64,000 nt of DNA from Pseudomonas sp. CC120222-01a (lineage in GTDB: Bacteria > Pseudomonadota > Gammaproteobacteria > Pseudomonadales > Pseudomonadaceae). Where the stretch lies: assembly GCF_003097235.1 (NCBI RefSeq), contig NZ_QEQQ01000001.1:434001-498000 (forward strand), written 5' to 3'. Below, piece after piece: positions 49,988-62,192 of this stretch. Within the stretch, counting starts at the first letter, position 1. Each line of letters starts with the position of its first letter. The notes under the pieces are model-generated. The model was not told where the DNA came from, did not search any database, and worked only from the letters and a program-made list of their open reading frames with translations. The position numbers and the translations under genes were made by a program.

Positions 49988-50596
49988 ATGTTGAAACTGA
50001 CGCCACGCCAAGCCGAGATCCTGGCCTTTATCAAACGCTGCCTCGAAGACAACGGCTTCCCACCGACGCGTGCGGAAATCGCTCAGGAGCTGGGCTTCAA
50101 GTCGCCGAACGCTGCCGAGGAGCACCTCAAGGCCCTTGCCCGCAAAGGCGCGATCGAAATGACCCCGGGCGCTTCCCGTGGCATCCGTATTCCGGGCTTT
50201 GAAGCCAAGGCCGAAGAGAACGGCTTGCCGATCATTGGCCGAGTCGCCGCTGGCGCCCCTATCCTCGCCGAGCAGCACATCGAGCAATCCTGCAACATCA
50301 ACCCGACCTTCTTCCACCCCCCTGCCGACTATTTGTTGCGCGTGCACGGCATGAGCATGAAGGACGTCGGCATCTTCGACGGCGATCTACTGGCAGTACA
50401 CACCTGCCGCGAGGCCCGTAACGGCCAGATCGTCGTCGCCCGCATCGGTGATGAAGTGACCGTCAAGCGCTTCAAGCGCGAAGGCAGCAAGGTCTGGCTG
50501 ATCGCCGAAAACCCCGAGTTCACCCCCATCGAAGTCGACCTGAAAGAACAGGAACTGGTGATCGAGGGCTTGAGTGTCGGCGTCATTCGCCGCTGA
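49988..50596 (+). CDS. lexA: SOS repressor LexA
   Basis: A 202-residue repressor. Winged helix [24 protein letters not shown] (about 24-47); cleavage site Ala-Gly in GRVAAGAP; Ser nucleophile in [12 protein letters not shown] and Lys in EVTVKRFKR. It is followed after 13 bases by sulA in the usual pseudomonad operon, under two SOS boxes. Confidence 0.98.
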   Translation: MLKLTPRQAEILAFIKRCLEDNGFPPTRAEIAQELGFKSPNAAEEHLKALARKGAIEMTPGASRGIRIPGFEAKAEENGLPIIGRVAAGAPILAEQHIEQSCNINPTFFHPPADYLLRVHGMSMKDVGIFDGDLLAVHTCREARNGQIVVARIGDEVTVKRFKREGSKVWLIAENPEFTPIEVDLKEQELVIEGLSVGVIRR

Positions 50597-50609
50597 TCCA
50601 GGAGGCGTC

Positions 50610-51086
50610 ATGCAGCAGTCGATCCAAGCACATCAGCAGGTCCAGCTTCCGCTGTTCGAAGCGTTCCTCGCCCAGCCGGTACTGCCAGGCCTGAAGGCCA
50701 GCGAGCAGGCACGCAAGAGCAGCCATCCGGAGCTGTTCAGCGAGCTCTCCCTGCGTGGCGCCCCCGAACACTGCCAGAGCCTGTTGGCGCCGGTGTTGCG
50801 TGAACTGAGCGAAGAGGAAGAAGCGCGCTGGCTGACACTGATCGCCCCGCCCGCCAGCCTGACCCAGGCCTGGCTGCGCGATGCCGGGCTTAACCGCGAA
50901 CGGATCCTGCTGCTGCACCCCCGCGGCAATCAGAGCGCGCTGCAACTGGCCTGCGAAGCGCTGCGCCTGGGCCGCAGCCACACGGTCGTCAGCTGGCTTG
51001 GCAGCGTCAACGCCAACGCTCGCCAACAACTGCTACGCGCAGCCAGCGCCGGAAACGCACAAAGCCTGAACATCCGCCTCGGCTGA
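50610..51086 (+). CDS. sulA: SOS cell-division inhibitor SulA
   Basis: A 158-residue protein that blocks FtsZ during the SOS response. AGGAGG precedes ATG 50610 (MQQSIQAHQQVQLPLFEAFL). The conserved TLIAPPASLTQAWLRDAGLNRERILLL and LACEALRLGRSHTVVSWLG segments are SulA hallmarks. Second gene of the lexA operon; its last codons overlap a long hairpin. Confidence 0.94.
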   Translation: MQQSIQAHQQVQLPLFEAFLAQPVLPGLKASEQARKSSHPELFSELSLRGAPEHCQSLLAPVLRELSEEEEARWLTLIAPPASLTQAWLRDAGLNRERILLLHPRGNQSALQLACEALRLGRSHTVVSWLGSVNANARQQLLRAASAGNAQSLNIRLG

Positions 51087-51098
51087 TGTTCAGGCTTT
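51061..51098. terminator. Hairpin overlapping the end of sulA
   Basis: AAAGCCTGAACATC and GATGTTCAGGCTTT form a perfect 14-base stem; the second arm begins within the sulA stop codon. No long T run follows on either strand. It lies between convergent genes. Confidence 0.7.
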
Positions 51099-51125
51099 GC
51101 CTGTGAAGCAGTACAAGCAGATGCT

Positions 51126-51359
51126 TTAGTGCAGCACGCGCGGCCCTTCGTCGCGCTCCAGCTCACCATCCATCAGGCGACCTGCCATCTGCACGCCAAC
51201 GCTCAGCATGGCCTTGGCAACCTCTACATGTTGGCCCTGCAGGAACGCCTTGGCGTCTTCCGAGAAATCCAGGGTTACCAGGGAGCCTTCATCCTCGGCG
51301 CGACGCAGCTCGATACGGCCATCAGGCAACTCGACAATTTCCAGAAACGACGTAGACAT
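51126..51359 (-). CDS. Small conserved Pseudomonas hypothetical protein
   Basis: A 77-residue protein (MSTSFLEIVELPDGRIELRR) with strand-loop-strand start and an amphipathic helix (DFSEDAKAFLQGQHVEVAKAML), conserved next to sulA and topA in pseudomonads. GGAG lies upstream. No known function; no signal or membrane segment. Confidence 0.8.
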   Translation of the reverse strand: MSTSFLEIVELPDGRIELRRAEDEGSLVTLDFSEDAKAFLQGQHVEVAKAMLSVGVQMAGRLMDGELERDEGPRVLH

Positions 51360-51409
51360 ATAGGGCAGTTCTCCACGAAAGGCCGTTAGTGTACCAGCCG
51401 TTGCGGCTA

Positions 51410-51925
51410 TCAGCACTCACTCAACGCGTCGCGGAAACGTCTCACCAAGCCTTTAAGGTTATTGCGCCAGCTTTCCAACTCTTCCCGCGAAAGCGCTGGG
51501 TGCTCGGGCTCATCGAGATTGACGGCCTGAATCAGCGGTTGGGTGACGTCAGTTTTGGGTGCTTTTTTCGCGACCGGTGGTCGGAACAAATCGGCATAAG
51601 CACTGAGCAGTTGCGCCAACCAGGTTTCGCGCTGACGAACCAGCTCAAGCATCTCCGCAACCTCAGGAATGGCAATGTTGTTCAGCGCGTCGTCGGCGAG
51701 CGCTTGCTCGACCGAAGCCACCACGGGCAGGCGGTAGAAACCACCGATTTCATGACACAGCCCCAGCAGTGCGCCGTACAGGTGGAACAGCGCCGACTCA
51801 CGCTCGGCCTGGACCAGGCCTTGGGCGTTCATGGCCTGGCTCTGCTCGGCCTTGGCCATCGACTCCAGGGCGAGGCCTGCGAAGAACAGTTTCTGGTTGG
51901 TGCGGGTATAGAGTTCCTGGGCCAT
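51410..51925 (-). CDS. DUF6586 family protein
   Basis: A 171-residue helical protein opening MAQELYTRTNQKLFFAGLALE, with GGAGGG before the ATG. Conserved at this place in pseudomonads. The C-terminal ELESWRNNLKGLVRRFRDAL is basic. It is read in the same direction as the next small gene, with about 50 bases between them. Role unknown. Confidence 0.82.
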   Translation of the reverse strand: MAQELYTRTNQKLFFAGLALESMAKAEQSQAMNAQGLVQAERESALFHLYGALLGLCHEIGGFYRLPVVASVEQALADDALNNIAIPEVAEMLELVRQRETWLAQLLSAYADLFRPPVAKKAPKTDVTQPLIQAVNLDEPEHPALSREELESWRNNLKGLVRRFRDALSEC

Positions 51926-51973
51926 TTCAGTGCCCTCCGTAAGGCTGCGAGGCGGATAGCTGCATCATAAATG

Positions 51974-52111
51974 ATTGGGGCCGCTTTGCGGCCCTTCGCG
52001 GCGGTTCGGCGTCCCGACAAGCCCGCTCCCACAGGAGAACGCGATCTCTTGTGGGAGCGGGCTTGTCGGGACGCCGAACCGCCGCGAAGGGCTGCAAAGC
52101 AGCCCCAATTA
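51974..52111. repeat. Large inverted REP pair (CGACAAGCCCG type) between DUF6586 gene and topA
   Basis: Two arms of about 60 bases are near-perfect inverse complements. Each has an inner hairpin: GGCCGCTTTGCGGCC in one and GGCTGCTTTGCAGCC in the other, a compensatory change. The arms include CGGCGGTTCGGCGTCCCGAC. It probably ends the topA transcript. Confidence 0.9.
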
Positions 52112-52124
52112 CAGCACTGAAGGA

Positions 52125-54737
52125 TCAGCGCTTGTCTTCGACTTTCCAGCTACCACCGTCGTAGAACGCCTTCCAGCCGGTCGGCTTGCCATCGACCTCG
52201 GACTGCACATACTGCTCCTTGGTCTTGCGGCTGTAACGAATCACCGCCGGGCGACCTTCCGGGTCCTTCTGCGGCGCGTCGCACAGGAAGTGGTACTTCG
52301 GATCGATCTCGTGCTTGTGCGGCACGATCTCCAACACCAGTGGCGCACGGGTCTCGCGGTTTTTCGGGAACTGGCTGGCAGCCAGGAACAGCCCCGAAGC
52401 GCCGTCACGCAGCACATAGGTATCGTCGACTTTCTCGCACTTGAGCTCCGGCATTTCCACCTTGTCCATCTTCGGTGGTGCTGCCTCACCGCTCTTGAGC
52501 AGTTTGCGGGTGTTCTTGCACGCCGGGTTGGTGCAACCGAAGAACTTGCCGAAACGGCCCGTCTTGAGCTGCATCTCGCTACCGCACTTGTCGCACTCCA
52601 GGCTCGGCCCTTCGTAGCCCTTGATGCGGTAGCTGCCCTCTTCGATCTCGTAGCCAGCGCAATCCGGGTTGTTACCGCAGATGTGCAGCTTGTGCTTCTC
52701 GTCCAGCAGGTAGGCATCCATCGCCGTGGCACAGATCGGGCAGCGGTGCTTGCCCAGCAGCACACGCGATTCCGATTCACCCTCGTCATCCGCGGCAATC
52801 TCGTCGCCCGGCACCAGGTTCACGGTGGCCTTGCAGCGCTCTTTCGGCGGCAGGCTGTAACCCGAGCAACCGAGGAACACGCCAGTGGAAGCGGTGCGGA
52901 TCATCATCGGCCGGCCACATTCCTTACACGGAATGTTGGTCATGGTCGGCTGGTTGGCACGCATGCCACCTTCGGCAGACTCGGCGGTCAGCAGTTTCTT
53001 GCTGAAGTCGCCGTAGAACTCGTCGAGCACGTTCTTCCAGTCACGCTCGCCCTGGGCCACGTCATCGAGGTTCTCTTCCATGCCGGCGGTGAAGCCGTAG
53101 TCCATCAGGTTGGAGAAGCTTTCCGACAGGCGCTCGGTGACGATATCGCCCATTTTCTCGGAGTAGAAACGGCGGTTGTGCAGGGTGACGTAACCGCGGT
53201 CCTGGATGGTGGAAATGATCGCCGCGTAGGTCGACGGGCGGCCAATACCGCGCTTTTCCATTTCCTTGACCAGGCTGGCTTCAGTGAAGCGCGCTGGCGG
53301 CTTGGTGAAGTGCTGGCTCGGGTCGAGCTGAATCAGCTTGAGCGCTTCGCCTTGGGCCATTTCTGGCAGCACGTCATCTTCGCCCGGCTTGCTCTGCTGT
53401 GGCAGCACACGGGTGTAACCGTCGAACTTCAAGATACGGCCCTTGGCACGCAGTTCGAAATCGCCAGCAGCCACGGTGACACTGGTGGACAGGTATTGCG
53501 CCGGCGGCATCTGGCAGGCCAGGAATTGGCGCCAGATCAGCTCGTACAGGCGCTCTGCGTCCCGCTCCATGCCGCTGAGCTTGGTCGGATGGGTGTTGAC
53601 GTCGGAAGGGCGAATCGCCTCGTGCGCCTCTTGGGCGCCTTCCTTGCTGCCATACACCAGCGGGGCTTCCGGCAGGTACTGCTTGCCGAACTCGCGCTCG
53701 ATGTAGCTGCGTGCCATGTCCAGGGCGTCGGCCGACAGGTTGGTCGAGTCGGTACGCATGTAGGTGATGTAACCCGCTTCGTACAGACGCTGGGCCATCA
53801 TCATGGTCTTCTTCACCCCGAAGCCCAAGCGGTTGCTCGCGGCCTGCTGCAGGGTGGAGGTGATGAACGGGGCCGACGGCTTGCTGCTGGTCGGGCGGTC
53901 TTCGCGCTTGATCACGCTGTAGCTGGAAGCCTTGAGCTTCTCCAGCGCGGCCATGGCCGTGGCTTCGTTCAGCGGCTTGAAGGCTTCGCCCTTCTCGCGC
54001 GCCACTTCGAAGCGCACCTTGGCGTTCTTGGCGGTGCCGAGGTCGGCGTGCACTTCCCAGTACTCTTCCGGGACGAAGGCACGGATCTCGCGCTCACGTT
54101 CGACCACCAGCTTCACCGCCACCGACTGCACACGGCCGGCAGACAGGCCACGGGCGATCTTGGCCCACAGCAGCGGCGAGACCATGTAGCCCACCACGCG
54201 GTCGAGGAAGCGCCGCGCCTGCTGGGCGTTGACCCGGTCGATGTCCAGCTCGCCAGGCTGCGAGAACGCTTCCTGGATCGCCTTCTTGGTAATTTCGTTG
54301 AACACCACGCGCTTGTAGCGGGTGTCGTCACCCCCGATGGCTTCGCGCAGGTGCCAGGCAATGGCTTCCCCTTCGCGGTCCAAGTCGGTTGCGAGATAGA
54401 TGGTGTCGGCATCCTTGGCCAGGCGGCGCAGCTCTTCGATCACCTTTTCCTTGCCGGGAAGGATCTCGTACTTGGCTTTCCAGCCGTGCTCGGGGTCGAC
54501 ACCCATGCGCGTCACCAGTTGGCGACGGGCCTTCTCTTTCGGCGACAGCGCCGGAGCCTCACCCGCAGCAGCCTTGCCACGCTTGGCGGCCGGCTCTTTG
54601 CTTGCGCTGGCCGAACCGCTGGTGGGGAGGTCTCGGATATGGCCGATACTCGACTTCACCACGTACTGGTTGCCCAGATACTTGTTGATGGTCTTGGCCT
54701 TGGCCGGGGATTCCACAATGACCAGCGATTTGCCCAT
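52125..54737 (-). CDS. topA: DNA topoisomerase I
   Basis: An 870-residue type IA topoisomerase relaxing negative supercoils. TOPRIM begins [22 protein letters not shown] and has [14 protein letters not shown]; catalytic Tyr is in [11 protein letters not shown]. Three C-terminal four-Cys zinc fingers are visible, beginning [18 protein letters not shown] and CDKCGSEMQ, followed by a basic tail. A Ser/Ala/Lys-rich insert (about 40-65) lies in the TOPRIM region, as in other pseudomonads. Confidence 0.97.
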   Translation of the reverse strand: MGKSLVIVESPAKAKTINKYLGNQYVVKSSIGHIRDLPTSGSASASKEPAAKRGKAAAGEAPALSPKEKARRQLVTRMGVDPEHGWKAKYEILPGKEKVIEELRRLAKDADTIYLATDLDREGEAIAWHLREAIGGDDTRYKRVVFNEITKKAIQEAFSQPGELDIDRVNAQQARRFLDRVVGYMVSPLLWAKIARGLSAGRVQSVAVKLVVEREREIRAFVPEEYWEVHADLGTAKNAKVRFEVAREKGEAFKPLNEATAMAALEKLKASSYSVIKREDRPTSSKPSAPFITSTLQQAASNRLGFGVKKTMMMAQRLYEAGYITYMRTDSTNLSADALDMARSYIEREFGKQYLPEAPLVYGSKEGAQEAHEAIRPSDVNTHPTKLSGMERDAERLYELIWRQFLACQMPPAQYLSTSVTVAAGDFELRAKGRILKFDGYTRVLPQQSKPGEDDVLPEMAQGEALKLIQLDPSQHFTKPPARFTEASLVKEMEKRGIGRPSTYAAIISTIQDRGYVTLHNRRFYSEKMGDIVTERLSESFSNLMDYGFTAGMEENLDDVAQGERDWKNVLDEFYGDFSKKLLTAESAEGGMRANQPTMTNIPCKECGRPMMIRTASTGVFLGCSGYSLPPKERCKATVNLVPGDEIAADDEGESESRVLLGKHRCPICATAMDAYLLDEKHKLHICGNNPDCAGYEIEEGSYRIKGYEGPSLECDKCGSEMQLKTGRFGKFFGCTNPACKNTRKLLKSGEAAPPKMDKVEMPELKCEKVDDTYVLRDGASGLFLAASQFPKNRETRAPLVLEIVPHKHEIDPKYHFLCDAPQKDPEGRPAVIRYSRKTKEQYVQSEVDGKPTGWKAFYDGGSWKVEDKR

Positions 54738-54837
54738 GGATCGGAGTATTCCTGAATCTGAAGATGAAAAACGCGTCAGGTGCCGGACGCGGCACCGCTA
54801 TATATAGTGGCAAAAGAGTGAGGTCAAGCGTGGTCGA

Positions 54838-55089
54838 TCACACTTGCGACTTGCCTGCCAGCTCAGGGAGCCCTTCTTCGGCCTTGACCAAAGCAAAGCG
54901 CGGCACCTGCTCGCCGTCAACCTCAACGGACTCCTGGAACATCGCAAGCGGCCTCACCCAGAAGCTGTAATCACCATACAGGCATTGGTAGAAGACCATC
55001 CACTCTTCGTTCTCGGAGTGCCGTGCAACACTGAAGACACGGTACTCAGGCCCTTTGTAATGCCGGTATACGCCTGGTTGTATCTGCAT
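54838..55089 (-). CDS. DUF1653 family protein
   Basis: An 83-residue protein with the DUF1653 core: PGVYRHYKGPEYRVFSVARHSENEEWMVFYQCLYGDYSFWVRP. Small SH3-like barrel by prediction. It lies alone between topA and fadA. Role unknown; no metal motif seen. Confidence 0.9.
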   Translation of the reverse strand: MQIQPGVYRHYKGPEYRVFSVARHSENEEWMVFYQCLYGDYSFWVRPLAMFQESVEVDGEQVPRFALVKAEEGLPELAGKSQV

Positions 55090-55117
55090 GTCGCCCTTCC
55101 TCTTGAAACAAATTCTG

Positions 55118-55149
55118 TAAAAAACAAAAACCGGGGCACAAGGCCCCGG
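55118..55149 (-). terminator. Terminator after fadBA
   Basis: On the minus strand CCGGGGC pairs with GCCCCGG around a 5-base loop and is followed by TTTTTGTTTTTT. Confidence 0.92.
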
Positions 55150-55168
55150 CTGCTGTCCCGCAACGCGA

Positions 55169-56359
<1,191 letters not shown>

Positions 56360-56375
56360 CTAGCTCGTTGACCAC

Positions 56376-58523
<2,148 letters not shown>

Positions 58524-58654
58524 CAACTGATCTCCACGATATGGAAGCTGAACTGTACACGCCGATCGCTGGTGGAAGAGTAGGTCTTGCCGCCCTTGCC
58601 CCAGGCACACCCGTCAGCGCGCTAGTCGGGATTCTGTATGAGCGATATGACATA

Positions 58655-58681
58655 CAAACGCTCAATTCATACGCCCGTTTG
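58655..58681. promoter_or_regulatory. Inverted CAAACG/CGTTTG upstream of fadB (weak)
   Basis: CAAACG (58655-58660) and CGTTTG (58676-58681) form a dyad with a wide spacer, 130-160 bases upstream of fadB. The half-sites resemble PsrA half-sites but the spacing does not fit the known box. The 472-base stretch 58524-58995 otherwise holds the fadBA promoter area and one long hairpin; no gene could be supported in it. Confidence 0.25.
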
Positions 58682-58940
58682 ATTTGGGTATGCACACATT
58701 CTCCGAAATGATCGGCGTTGTCAAATGCTCCCGAACGGGGTGAAAACGCGACTTTGCGGTCATTTTCTATCGCCAGGGGGCAAAACATGATGACAGTGAT
58801 TGCCGATCATTCATGTCAGCGATTGACCACAAGGAAGCGGCCGGGGCTGCAATTTTTTCATGCAACCGGCCAGGGAATGGCTACACTGCGACTGCTTTCA
58901 AGAATTTCCCGGCCTGCCTGGCCTTTTCTGCGCTGCAGAA

Positions 58941-58986
58941 ACGACAAAGCGGCAACCTGGTAGCTACCGGGTTGCCGCTTTGTCGT
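58941..58986 (-). terminator. Long perfect hairpin after the 58996 gene
   Basis: ACGACAAAGCGGCAACC and its exact complement form a 17-base stem around a 12-base loop that contains the further palindrome GGTAGCTACC. Poor T tract. It lies 10 bases beyond the end of the leftward membrane-protein gene. Confidence 0.7.
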
Positions 58987-58995
58987 TGTAGGGCA

Positions 58996-59433
58996 TCACG
59001 CGAGGGTGTCGAAGGCGTGGGCAATATCCTGCAATACAGATTCATCACCGCGCTCGCTCCAGTACAGGGCGATCATGCGCTTGTCGGCCTCGACCTTGTA
59101 GACGGTCTCCGGCAGGCGCGCGAACACCTCGTTCAGGCGCGACTCTTCGCACACTTCCTTCCACTGGTTCAACCAGACGCCAGGGCTGACCTGCCAGTAG
59201 CACCAGCTGTCTTCATGCCCCCGACGGCGCCCGCGGTGGTACTGCGGGCACGGGCTCGGCGGCTCCTGCTCGAACCAGTGCGGCCACTGCTGCGGTGCCA
59301 GTTGCATGGCCAGGCCCATGCGCCGCGCCGCCAGGCGCAGGCTCATCTGCTGCCCCTGTTTGCGCGACAGGCGCAGCCAGGAAAGCGGACTGAGAATCAG
59401 CGCAAGGATTGACACAACCAGCCATACCGTCAT
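58996..59433 (-). CDS. Hypothetical membrane-anchored protein
   Basis: A 145-residue protein (start ATG 59433, MTVWLVVSILALILSPLSWL; other ATGs lie slightly upstream) with one N-terminal membrane segment and a soluble part containing several Trp and Cys (EDSWCYWQVSPGVWLNQWKEVCEES). Conserved in pseudomonads at this place; no known role. Confidence 0.75.
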   Translation of the reverse strand: MTVWLVVSILALILSPLSWLRLSRKQGQQMSLRLAARRMGLAMQLAPQQWPHWFEQEPPSPCPQYHRGRRRGHEDSWCYWQVSPGVWLNQWKEVCEESRLNEVFARLPETVYKVEADKRMIALYWSERGDESVLQDIAHAFDTLA

Positions 59434-59543
59434 ATCTGTAGATTCCATAAAGCGTTGCAAATGAGCGGGTTACTCAGTATTCACGGATGACCTGCCGGAA
59501 AGCGACCATACTTCTACTATCGCGATTGTCAGGAGTACAGCTC

Positions 59544-59984
59544 ATGTCCTACGAACATCTTCTGGTCGCCGTCGACCTTACCGAAGAATGCGACCCGGTG
59601 ATCAAGCGTGCCATGAAGCTCGCCGAACCCACTGGTGCCAAGGTCTCGCTGGTGCATATCGTCGAACCGATGGCCATGGCCTTTGGCGGCGACGTGCCGA
59701 TGGACCTGTCGCAACTGCAACAGCAGCAGTTCGACCAGGCCAAAGAGCGCATGGACCGCCTGTTCAACAAGTACCCCGACATCAACCGTGGCGACTCGCA
59801 CCTGACCTACGGCCAGCCGCGCCAGGAAATTCACCAGTTGGCCAAGGATCAGAAGTGCGACTTGATCGTGGTCGGCAGCCATGGCCGCCACGGCCTGGCA
59901 TTGCTGCTGGGCTCCACCGCCAATGACGTGCTGCACGGGGCGCCGTGCGATGTGCTGGCGGTGCGACTGCAGAAGAAAGAATGA
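59544..59984 (+). CDS. Universal stress protein
   Basis: A 146-residue UspA-family protein with AGGAG before the ATG. Starts MSYEHLLVAVDLTEECDPVI; the ATP-binding motif G-2x-G-9x-G(S/T) appears as VGSHGRHGLALLLGSTANDV. Likely nucleotide-binding, stress-induced. It is isolated and convergent with uup. Confidence 0.93.
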   Translation: MSYEHLLVAVDLTEECDPVIKRAMKLAEPTGAKVSLVHIVEPMAMAFGGDVPMDLSQLQQQQFDQAKERMDRLFNKYPDINRGDSHLTYGQPRQEIHQLAKDQKCDLIVVGSHGRHGLALLLGSTANDVLHGAPCDVLAVRLQKKE

Positions 59985-59997
59985 TTTAGCCTGTACC

Positions 59998-60029
59998 GGC
60001 CTCTTCGCGGGCAAGCCCGCGAAGAGGCC
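59998..60029. repeat. Single REP palindrome between usp and uup
   Basis: GGCCTCTTCGCGGGC and GCCCGCGAAGAGGCC are exact complements around AA. It separates two convergent genes and probably helps end both transcripts. Confidence 0.9.
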
Positions 60030-60041
60030 AGTGAGGACTGA

Positions 60042-61970
60042 TTAGCCTTCCAGCTCAGCCCACCGCTCTACCAGCGCATCCAGCTCACCCTGCAGCTTCT
60101 CGATCTTGGCCAGCACTGCCGAGGTTTCGGCAATCGGCCGCTGATAGAAGCCAGCAGCGTTCACTTCTTCCTGCGCTTCGGCCATGCGCTGTTCGACCTC
60201 GTCGATCTGCCCCGGCAGCATTTCCAGCTCGCGCTGCAGCTTGTAGCTGAGCTTCTTCTTCGAGGCATCCGCCACCGGCGCCGCTGGCGCAGGTGCTGCC
60301 ACTTCCACCGGCTTTTCGACCACGGCACTGTTGAGCTCGGACTTGCCGCCCTTGCTCTCGGTCACGCCGAGCAGCTTCGCCGAACCACCCTGGCGAATCC
60401 AGTCTTCATAGCCACCGACGTACTCGCGCACCTTGCCCTCACCTTCGAACACCAGCGTGCTGGTGACGACGTTGTCGAGGAAAGCCCGGTCGTGGCTGAC
60501 CATCAGCACGGTGCCCTTGTAGTTGGACAGCACCTCTTCGAGCAGCTCGAGGGTTTCCACATCCAGGTCGTTGGTCGGTTCGTCGAGCACCAGCAGGTTG
60601 GCCGGCTTGCTGAACAGCTTGGCCAGCAGCAGGCGCGCACGCTCGCCACCGGACAGCGCCTTGACCGGCGTACGCGCACGCTGCGGGCTGAACAGGAAAT
60701 CGCCGAGGTAGCTCAGCACATGGCGGTTCTGGCCATCGATCTCGATGAAGTCGCGGCCTTCGGCGAGGTTGTCGATGACGGTCTTTTCCAGGTCGAGCTG
60801 GTGACGCATCTGGTCGAAGTAGGCCACTTCCAGCTTGGTGCCGCGCTCGACCTTGCCTGCGGTAGGCTCCAGGTCACCGAGCATCATCTTCAGCAGGGTG
60901 GTCTTGCCGGTACCGTTGGCACCCAGCAGGCCGATACGGTCCTGGCGCTGCAGGACCATGGAGAAGTCCTTGACCAGCAGCGGGCCATCGGCGTGATGGA
61001 AGCTGACGCTCTCCAGCACCATGACCTGCTTGCCGGACTTGTCCGCCGCCTCGATCTGGATGTTGGCCTTGCCCTGGCGCTCGCGACGCTCGCCGCGCTC
61101 AACACGCAAGGCCTTGAGCGCACGCACGCGGCCTTCGTTACGGGTACGGCGGGCCTTGATGCCCTGGCGGATCCACACCTCTTCCTGGGCCAGACGCTTG
61201 TCGAACAGCGCATTGGCGGTTTCTTCGGCGGCCAGCGCGGCCTCCTTGTGCACCAGGAAGCTGGCGTAGTCGCCGTTCCAGTCGATCAGGCCGCCGCGGT
61301 CCAGTTCGAGGATGCGCGTGGCAAGGTTCTGCAGGAAGGAACGGTCGTGGGTGATGAACAGTACGGCGCCGTTGAAGCCACGCAGCGCCTCTTCGAGCCA
61401 GGCGATGGCACCGATGTCCAGGTGGTTGGTCGGTTCGTCGAGCAGCAGCAGGTCAGGCTCGGACACCAGCGCCTGGGCCAGCAGTACGCGGCGGCGCCAG
61501 CCACCGGAAAGCTCGGCCAGGGTCTTGTCGGCAGGCAGTTGCAGGCGGCTCAGGGTGCTTTCCACCACCTGCTGCAGGCGCCAGCCGTCGCGGGCCTCCA
61601 GCTCGTGCTGGACGTGCATGAGCTTTTCCAGATCTTCATCGCCCTGGATGTTCTGGCTCAGGTGATGGAACTCGGCCAGCAACTCGCCAACACCATCCAG
61701 GCCTGCGGCGACCACATCGAACACCGTGCGCTCGTCGGCAACCGGCAGCTCCTGTGGCAGCTCACCGATCTTCAGGCCAGGCGCGCGCCAGATCTCGCCG
61801 TCGTCGCCCTTCTGCTCGCCCTTGACCAGGCGCAGCATGCTCGACTTGCCGGTGCCGTTGCGGCCGATGATGCACACCCGCTCGCCACGGGCGATCTGCC
61901 AGGACACTTTGTCCAGCAGCGGCATCGCGCCGAATGCGAGGGACACATCGCTGAATTTGAGCAGGGTCAT
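60042..61970 (-). CDS. uup: ABC-F family ATPase Uup
   Basis: A 642-residue soluble protein with two ABC domains. Walker A IIGRNGTGKSS and LLGANGTGKTT, signatures AELSGGWRRRV and ALSGGERARLL, Walker B LLLLDEPTNHLD and LLVLDEPTNDLD. The C-terminal 80 residues are a coiled coil (LPGQIDEVEQRMAEAQEEV), the mark of Uup, which affects ribosome function and precise excision of transposons. ATG 61970 has GGAG upstream. No membrane partner is present. Confidence 0.93.
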   Translation of the reverse strand: MTLLKFSDVSLAFGAMPLLDKVSWQIARGERVCIIGRNGTGKSSMLRLVKGEQKGDDGEIWRAPGLKIGELPQELPVADERTVFDVVAAGLDGVGELLAEFHHLSQNIQGDEDLEKLMHVQHELEARDGWRLQQVVESTLSRLQLPADKTLAELSGGWRRRVLLAQALVSEPDLLLLDEPTNHLDIGAIAWLEEALRGFNGAVLFITHDRSFLQNLATRILELDRGGLIDWNGDYASFLVHKEAALAAEETANALFDKRLAQEEVWIRQGIKARRTRNEGRVRALKALRVERGERRERQGKANIQIEAADKSGKQVMVLESVSFHHADGPLLVKDFSMVLQRQDRIGLLGANGTGKTTLLKMMLGDLEPTAGKVERGTKLEVAYFDQMRHQLDLEKTVIDNLAEGRDFIEIDGQNRHVLSYLGDFLFSPQRARTPVKALSGGERARLLLAKLFSKPANLLVLDEPTNDLDVETLELLEEVLSNYKGTVLMVSHDRAFLDNVVTSTLVFEGEGKVREYVGGYEDWIRQGGSAKLLGVTESKGGKSELNSAVVEKPVEVAAPAPAAPVADASKKKLSYKLQRELEMLPGQIDEVEQRMAEAQEEVNAAGFYQRPIAETSAVLAKIEKLQGELDALVERWAELEG

Positions 61971-62192
61971 GTTCGTCTCCAGAAAGCGGGCGCGCATTCT
62001 ACCTGACTTGGCCCTTTCCGGCATTAAGTTGACTACCGCGCAGGGGCTTGGCGACACCCGGTCGGCGTTAACGCCCGGTTACAAGCACAGCGCTATCACC
62101 CGCCGCCGGCAAACGGCTAAGCTAAGGCAATCAGATTTCAACAGTGCTGGCTTCGCCGTCACTTCCCCATGGTTCAACTGCCCGGACGTATC

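Noticed and set aside
58718..58963. Rightward 81-codon frame upstream of the long hairpin
   Set aside because: Odd composition, no ribosome site, no similarity; the region reads as noncoding.
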